DNA from: Treponema sp.
Lineage (GTDB): Bacteria; Spirochaetota; Spirochaetia; Treponematales; Breznakiellaceae
NCBI GenBank assembly: GCA_031281685.1
Contig: JAITFA010000131.1
Location: 1 to 7,143, forward strand
Reading direction: 5' to 3'
DNA length: 7,143 nt
Shown: positions 4,778 through 7,143 of the stretch, in pieces
Numbering within the stretch: position 1 is the first letter of the stretch
Layout of the letters: every line of letters starts with the position of its first letter
Made by a program: the position numbers and the translations under genes
Notes under the pieces: model-generated
Database searches by the model: none
Told to the model about the DNA's origin: nothing
Seen by the model: the letters and a program-made list of their open reading frames with translations, nothing else

Positions 4778-5764
4778 AATGAGAAACATTTTACCGTATT
4801 AGACCTCATCAATATAGACCTGAACAATTACAACGCGCTTAACCTCCGCTGTCTTGGCGGACGCAAGGGGCTTGGCCGGGAGATTCGCGTTGTAGACCTG
4901 AACCGCCCGGGGCTGACGCTGTCTGGTTTCTTTGATTCCTTTGCCTTTGAGCGGATACAGCTCTTTGGCAAGGGAGAATCGTGCTACCTTGAAAAGCTGG
5001 CAGCGGAGGGCAACCTTGAGACGATTAAACAGCTATTCACCTACCCCATTCCCTGCTGTATCTTTTCCCACGGACTGTCGCCGGAACGCATGTTTTTCGA
5101 GATGGCGGAAAAGGCGCAGTGTCCTGTACTGCAAACTGAACTCAGCTCAACAGAAATTCATGTGCGGCTCATGCGGGTACTCTCCGATATATTTGCGCCG
5201 ATGCAGGACATACACGGCAATCTGGTGGAAGTGTATGGCTTGGGCATACTGCTGCTCGGCGATTCAGGCGTGGGGAAGAGTGAAACCGCCCTTGAACTCA
5301 TCAAGCGCGGACACCGGCTGGTTGCCGACGATGTGGTAAACATACACTGTGTCAATGGGAACATACTCTTAGGCTCAGGGGCGAACAAGATCATTAGTCA
5401 TCACATGGAGATACGGGGCATTGGCATCATCAATGTTCCTTACCTCTTTGGCGTTGGCGCGATCCGCGAGCGCAAGCAGATACAACTCGTTACTAAACTT
5501 GAGGAATGGGACGCAAAGAAGAACTACGACCGCTTTGGCGAGGACGAGCAGTACATGGAACTGCTGGGGGTCAACATCCCCAAAGTGGATATTCCAGTGC
5601 GGCCGGGCAGAAACGTGCCTATCATCATAGAAACCGCAGCTATGAACGAGCGCCTCAAGCAGATGGGGTACAATGCGGCAAAGGAATTCAACCAAAATAT
5701 TCTCAAGTGGATAGAAAGTGATCCCATACGTTCAGTATACTTTGGAAGTGAAGACATCATTTAG
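4775..5764 (+). CDS. hprK: HPr kinase/phosphorylase
   Basis: The 329-residue enzyme phosphorylates HPr on Ser46 with ATP or pyrophosphate and reverses the reaction with phosphate, linking energy state to carbon regulation. The N-terminal domain (1-about 140) precedes a P-loop kinase domain. The Walker A GDSGVGKS is at 162-169, preceded by the conserved His147 in DIHGNLVEVYG. The catalytic Asp pair lies in VADDVV (184-188). The family signature EIRGIGIINVPYLFGVGAIR covers 212-231, and the C-terminal PVRPGRNVPIIIETAAMN (274-291) is typical. Length is normal (310-330). The start is uncertain: ATGs at 4736 and 4754 are in frame but lie in or just after the hsp20 terminator. I prefer 4775 because it starts closest to the conserved N-terminus, although its ribosome site is only AGGG at very short spacing. 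The gene leads hprK-ptsH-trxB. Confidence 0.95.
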   Translation: MNEKHFTVLDLINIDLNNYNALNLRCLGGRKGLGREIRVVDLNRPGLTLSGFFDSFAFERIQLFGKGESCYLEKLAAEGNLETIKQLFTYPIPCCIFSHGLSPERMFFEMAEKAQCPVLQTELSSTEIHVRLMRVLSDIFAPMQDIHGNLVEVYGLGILLLGDSGVGKSETALELIKRGHRLVADDVVNIHCVNGNILLGSGANKIISHHMEIRGIGIINVPYLFGVGAIRERKQIQLVTKLEEWDAKKNYDRFGEDEQYMELLGVNIPKVDIPVRPGRNVPIIIETAAMNERLKQMGYNAAKEFNQNILKWIESDPIRSVYFGSEDII

Positions 5765-5821
5765 TCCATGCCCACTATGGCCGGTTCTATAGAAAATAAT
5801 TTCATAATAAGGAAGTTTAAT

Positions 5822-6088
5822 ATGATAGAAAAAGTTATAACGGTATCCAATCGCGCAGGTATTCACGCCCGTCCTGCCGCCATGCTGGTACGCGCTGTAA
5901 ATGCTTTTACCTGTACCATTCACCTTACACGGGGAACCTACACGGTCAACGCGAAATCCATTATGAGCGTTATCACGTTGGGCGCGGCCTATGGCGCAAA
6001 GATCACGATTAAGGCTGACGGCGCTGATGAACAGGACGCGGTTGACACTATAGTCCGGCTTTTTGAGTCAAAATTTGAGGAAGATTAG
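5822..6088 (+). CDS. ptsH: Phosphocarrier protein HPr
   Basis: The 88-residue cytoplasmic protein carries phosphate from PEP through enzyme I on His15 and is a regulatory substrate of HprK on Ser46. Both sites are in their standard positions: NRAGIHARPAA (10-20, His15) and NAKSIMSVITLGA (43-55, Ser46). Length equals the family norm of 85-90. The start is supported by AAGGA eight bases upstream; an in-frame ATG at 5768 would add 18 residues with no family match. The gene is 57 bases after hprK, so kinase and target are probably cotranscribed. No enzyme I or EII genes are in the window. In treponemes an HPr/HprK system can exist without sugar permeases and act in regulation; whether that holds here cannot be seen. 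Confidence 0.96.
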   Translation: MIEKVITVSNRAGIHARPAAMLVRAVNAFTCTIHLTRGTYTVNAKSIMSVITLGAAYGAKITIKADGADEQDAVDTIVRLFESKFEED

Positions 6089-6094
6089 GGTTCT

Positions 6095-7033
6095 ATGACA
6101 AACTACGATGCTGATTTACTCATTCTCGGCGCTGGTCCCGCTGGCCTGAGCGCCGCACAGTATGGCGCGCGCGCTGCTCTGCGCGTACTGGTGCTTGAAC
6201 AACTTGCACCGGGCGGCCAGGCCCTGCTCATCGACACCCTTGAGAACTACCCCGGACTTATCCCCGCTCGTTCCGGCTTTGACTTTGCCGACGTCATGCG
6301 CCGGCAAGCCGAAAACTTTGGGGCGCGCTTCATCACCGCCACCGCTACCTCCGTTAGCGCCACTGGTGCCAGACACTCGGTTCCCTTCACAGTAACGCTT
6401 GATGATGGCAAGAAACTCACCGCGCTAACAGTGCTTGTCGCCACTGGCGCCAGACACCGTTTGCTGGGGATACCCGGTGAGCGTGAACTTGCGGGCATGG
6501 GCGTGTCGTACTGCGCTACCTGCGACGGCCCCTTCTTCAAGGGCAAAAAAATCTTCGTGGTAGGCGGTGGCGACGCAGCGTGCGATGAGGCGCGGTATCT
6601 CGCACGCCTGTCGCCCCACGTCGTTCTCATCCACCGCCGCGCTGAGTTTCGGGCGCAAAAGGCGCTGGTCGAGCGGGTGATGAATGACCCCCGCATCGAG
6701 GTTCGTCTTAATACCCGTATGCTGGAAATACACGGCAGCAACAAGGTTTCATCCGTAGCGCTTGAAACCAACGGCGTAACCCATGAGGAGTCGGCAGACG
6801 CGGTTTTCATTTTCGCCGGTAGCGTCCCGCAGGTGCCAGACTTGCCGCCATTGCTGACAAACAACGACCAGGGATACATCATCACCGACCAGTCGATGAC
6901 GACCTCTATTCCCGGCATCTTTGCCGCCGGTGATGTCCGCGCCACGCCATTCCGTCAGGTAGTAGTCGCGGCGGCGGAAGGCGCGATAGCGGCGCACAGC
7001 GCGGCTGCGTATATCGACGAACTGGAACGATAA
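6095..7033 (+). CDS. trxB: Thioredoxin reductase (NADPH, FAD)
   Basis: The 312-residue flavoprotein reduces thioredoxin with NADPH in the cytoplasm. The FAD-binding GAGPAG is at 12-17 and the redox-active CATC disulfide at 140-143 (YCATCDGPFF). The NADPH-binding GGGDAACDEA follows at 157-166, HRRAEFRA (180-187) marks preference for NADPH, and the second FAD segment is GIFAAGDVR (274-282). Length is usual (310-320). It follows ptsH by six bases with a weak AGGG ribosome site, so it belongs to the hprK-ptsH transcript. Two oddities stand out. GARH occurs twice, at 91-94 and 118-121, each encoded by the dispersed repeat word GGYGCCAGACAC. The first copy sits in a loop (SVSATGARHSVPF) about four residues longer than in E. 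coli TrxB as I recall it. These two arginines are the only AGA codons among 22 arginines in the gene. The active site is not affected. Confidence 0.95.
   Translation: MTNYDADLLILGAGPAGLSAAQYGARAALRVLVLEQLAPGGQALLIDTLENYPGLIPARSGFDFADVMRRQAENFGARFITATATSVSATGARHSVPFTVTLDDGKKLTALTVLVATGARHRLLGIPGERELAGMGVSYCATCDGPFFKGKKIFVVGGGDAACDEARYLARLSPHVVLIHRRAEFRAQKALVERVMNDPRIEVRLNTRMLEIHGSNKVSSVALETNGVTHEESADAVFIFAGSVPQVPDLPPLLTNNDQGYIITDQSMTTSIPGIFAAGDVRATPFRQVVVAAAEGAIAAHSAAAYIDELER
6358..6376 (+). repeat. Dispersed repeat word inside trxB, copy 1
   Basis: CGCCACTGGTGCCAGACAC contains the exact 12-mer GGTGCCAGACAC (6365-6376) that also occurs at 3408-3419 beside the Y1 transposase. It is read in frame as ATGARH in trxB. 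Confidence 0.7.
6439..6457 (+). repeat. Dispersed repeat word inside trxB, copy 2
   Basis: CGCCACTGGCGCCAGACAC differs from copy 1 at one base and lies 81 bp downstream in the same frame. Its 12-mer GGCGCCAGACAC (6446-6457) is identical to those at 3294-3305 and 3366-3377. It encodes the conserved ATGA region before the LGIPGE motif, so part of the word is fixed by protein function. A shorter copy GGTGCCAGAC lies at 6832-6841. Confidence 0.65.
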
Positions 7034-7051
7034 ACATGAGCCTGTTCCAGT
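7021..7051 (+). other. Perfect 8-bp stem-loop straddling the trxB stop
   Basis: ACTGGAAC (7021-7028) is complementary to GTTCCAGT (7044-7051) with a 15-base loop holding the stop codon. No T-run follows, so this is not a classical terminator. It could protect the mRNA 3' end or mark a processing site. Confidence 0.35.
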
Positions 7052-7102
7052 ATTCGGTTGAGATCATAACCCGGACCGCTCCATAAAGCGGCGATAGAAG
7101 CG

Positions 7103-7143
7103 ATGAAAGCGCGGCGCATCCTTCGAGTGCAGAGTGTTTGCAC
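7103..7143 (+). CDS. Possible start of a further gene, cut by the window edge
   Basis: An open frame begins ATGAAAGCG and reads MKARRILRVQSVC to the end of the window. Its basic start could be the head of a signal peptide or of a cytoplasmic protein, but 13 residues are too few to judge. The ribosome site (GAAG) is weak. An alternative ATG at 7036 gives only a 16-residue peptide. I see no recognisable family. Confidence 0.2.
   Translation, partial: MKARRILRVQSVC

Noticed and set aside
7036..7086. 16-codon ORF after trxB as a real small gene
   Set aside because: Weak ribosome site, start inside the stem-loop region and no recognisable features.

Overview
The window looks like chromosomal DNA of a spirochaete, most likely a Treponema of the insect-gut or environmental type. 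This is an inference. It rests on the HPr kinase/HPr pair, the look of the first hypothetical protein (a family I associate with treponemes) and moderate GC with strong AAGGAG-type ribosome sites. No rRNA, tRNA, prophage or CRISPR array is visible.

Layout. (1) Bases 1-223 hold a tandem array of a 21-bp palindromic unit. It stays in exact register for nine units, and the ninth lies between the -35 (TTGACA) and -10 (TATACT) boxes of a near-consensus promoter. That promoter drives a 218-residue cytoplasmic protein of unknown function (224-880), which ends at a hairpin terminator. (2) On the minus strand, galE (UDP-glucose 4-epimerase) and an M20 metallopeptidase form a tight two-gene operon (3240 down to 1020) that converges on the first gene. 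(3) Bases 3276-3419 carry a cluster of GGYGCCAGACAC repeats with hairpins beside an IS200-like/REP-associated Y1 transposase gene (3463-4005), resembling a REP/RAYT unit. (4) An Hsp20 gene (4144-4698) has a leader with a possible ROSE-type RNA thermometer over its ribosome site, and ends in a clear intrinsic terminator. (5) hprK, ptsH (HPr) and a thioredoxin reductase gene run in series on the plus strand (4775-7033). The last 110 bases hold a hairpin and perhaps the start of another gene.

How the genes work together. HprK phosphorylates HPr on Ser46, and both the kinase signature and the target serine are present, so a carbon/energy-responsive switch is encoded intact. TrxB (CATC motif, NADPH-type HRR motif) follows six bases after HPr. 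GalE supplies UDP-galactose/UDP-glucose interconversion for surface polysaccharides or galactose use.

The least explained signals are the phased operator-like array before the hypothetical gene, the repeat 12-mers found inside trxB coding sequence (where the only two AGA arginine codons of the gene fall in them), and the possible thermometer before hsp20.
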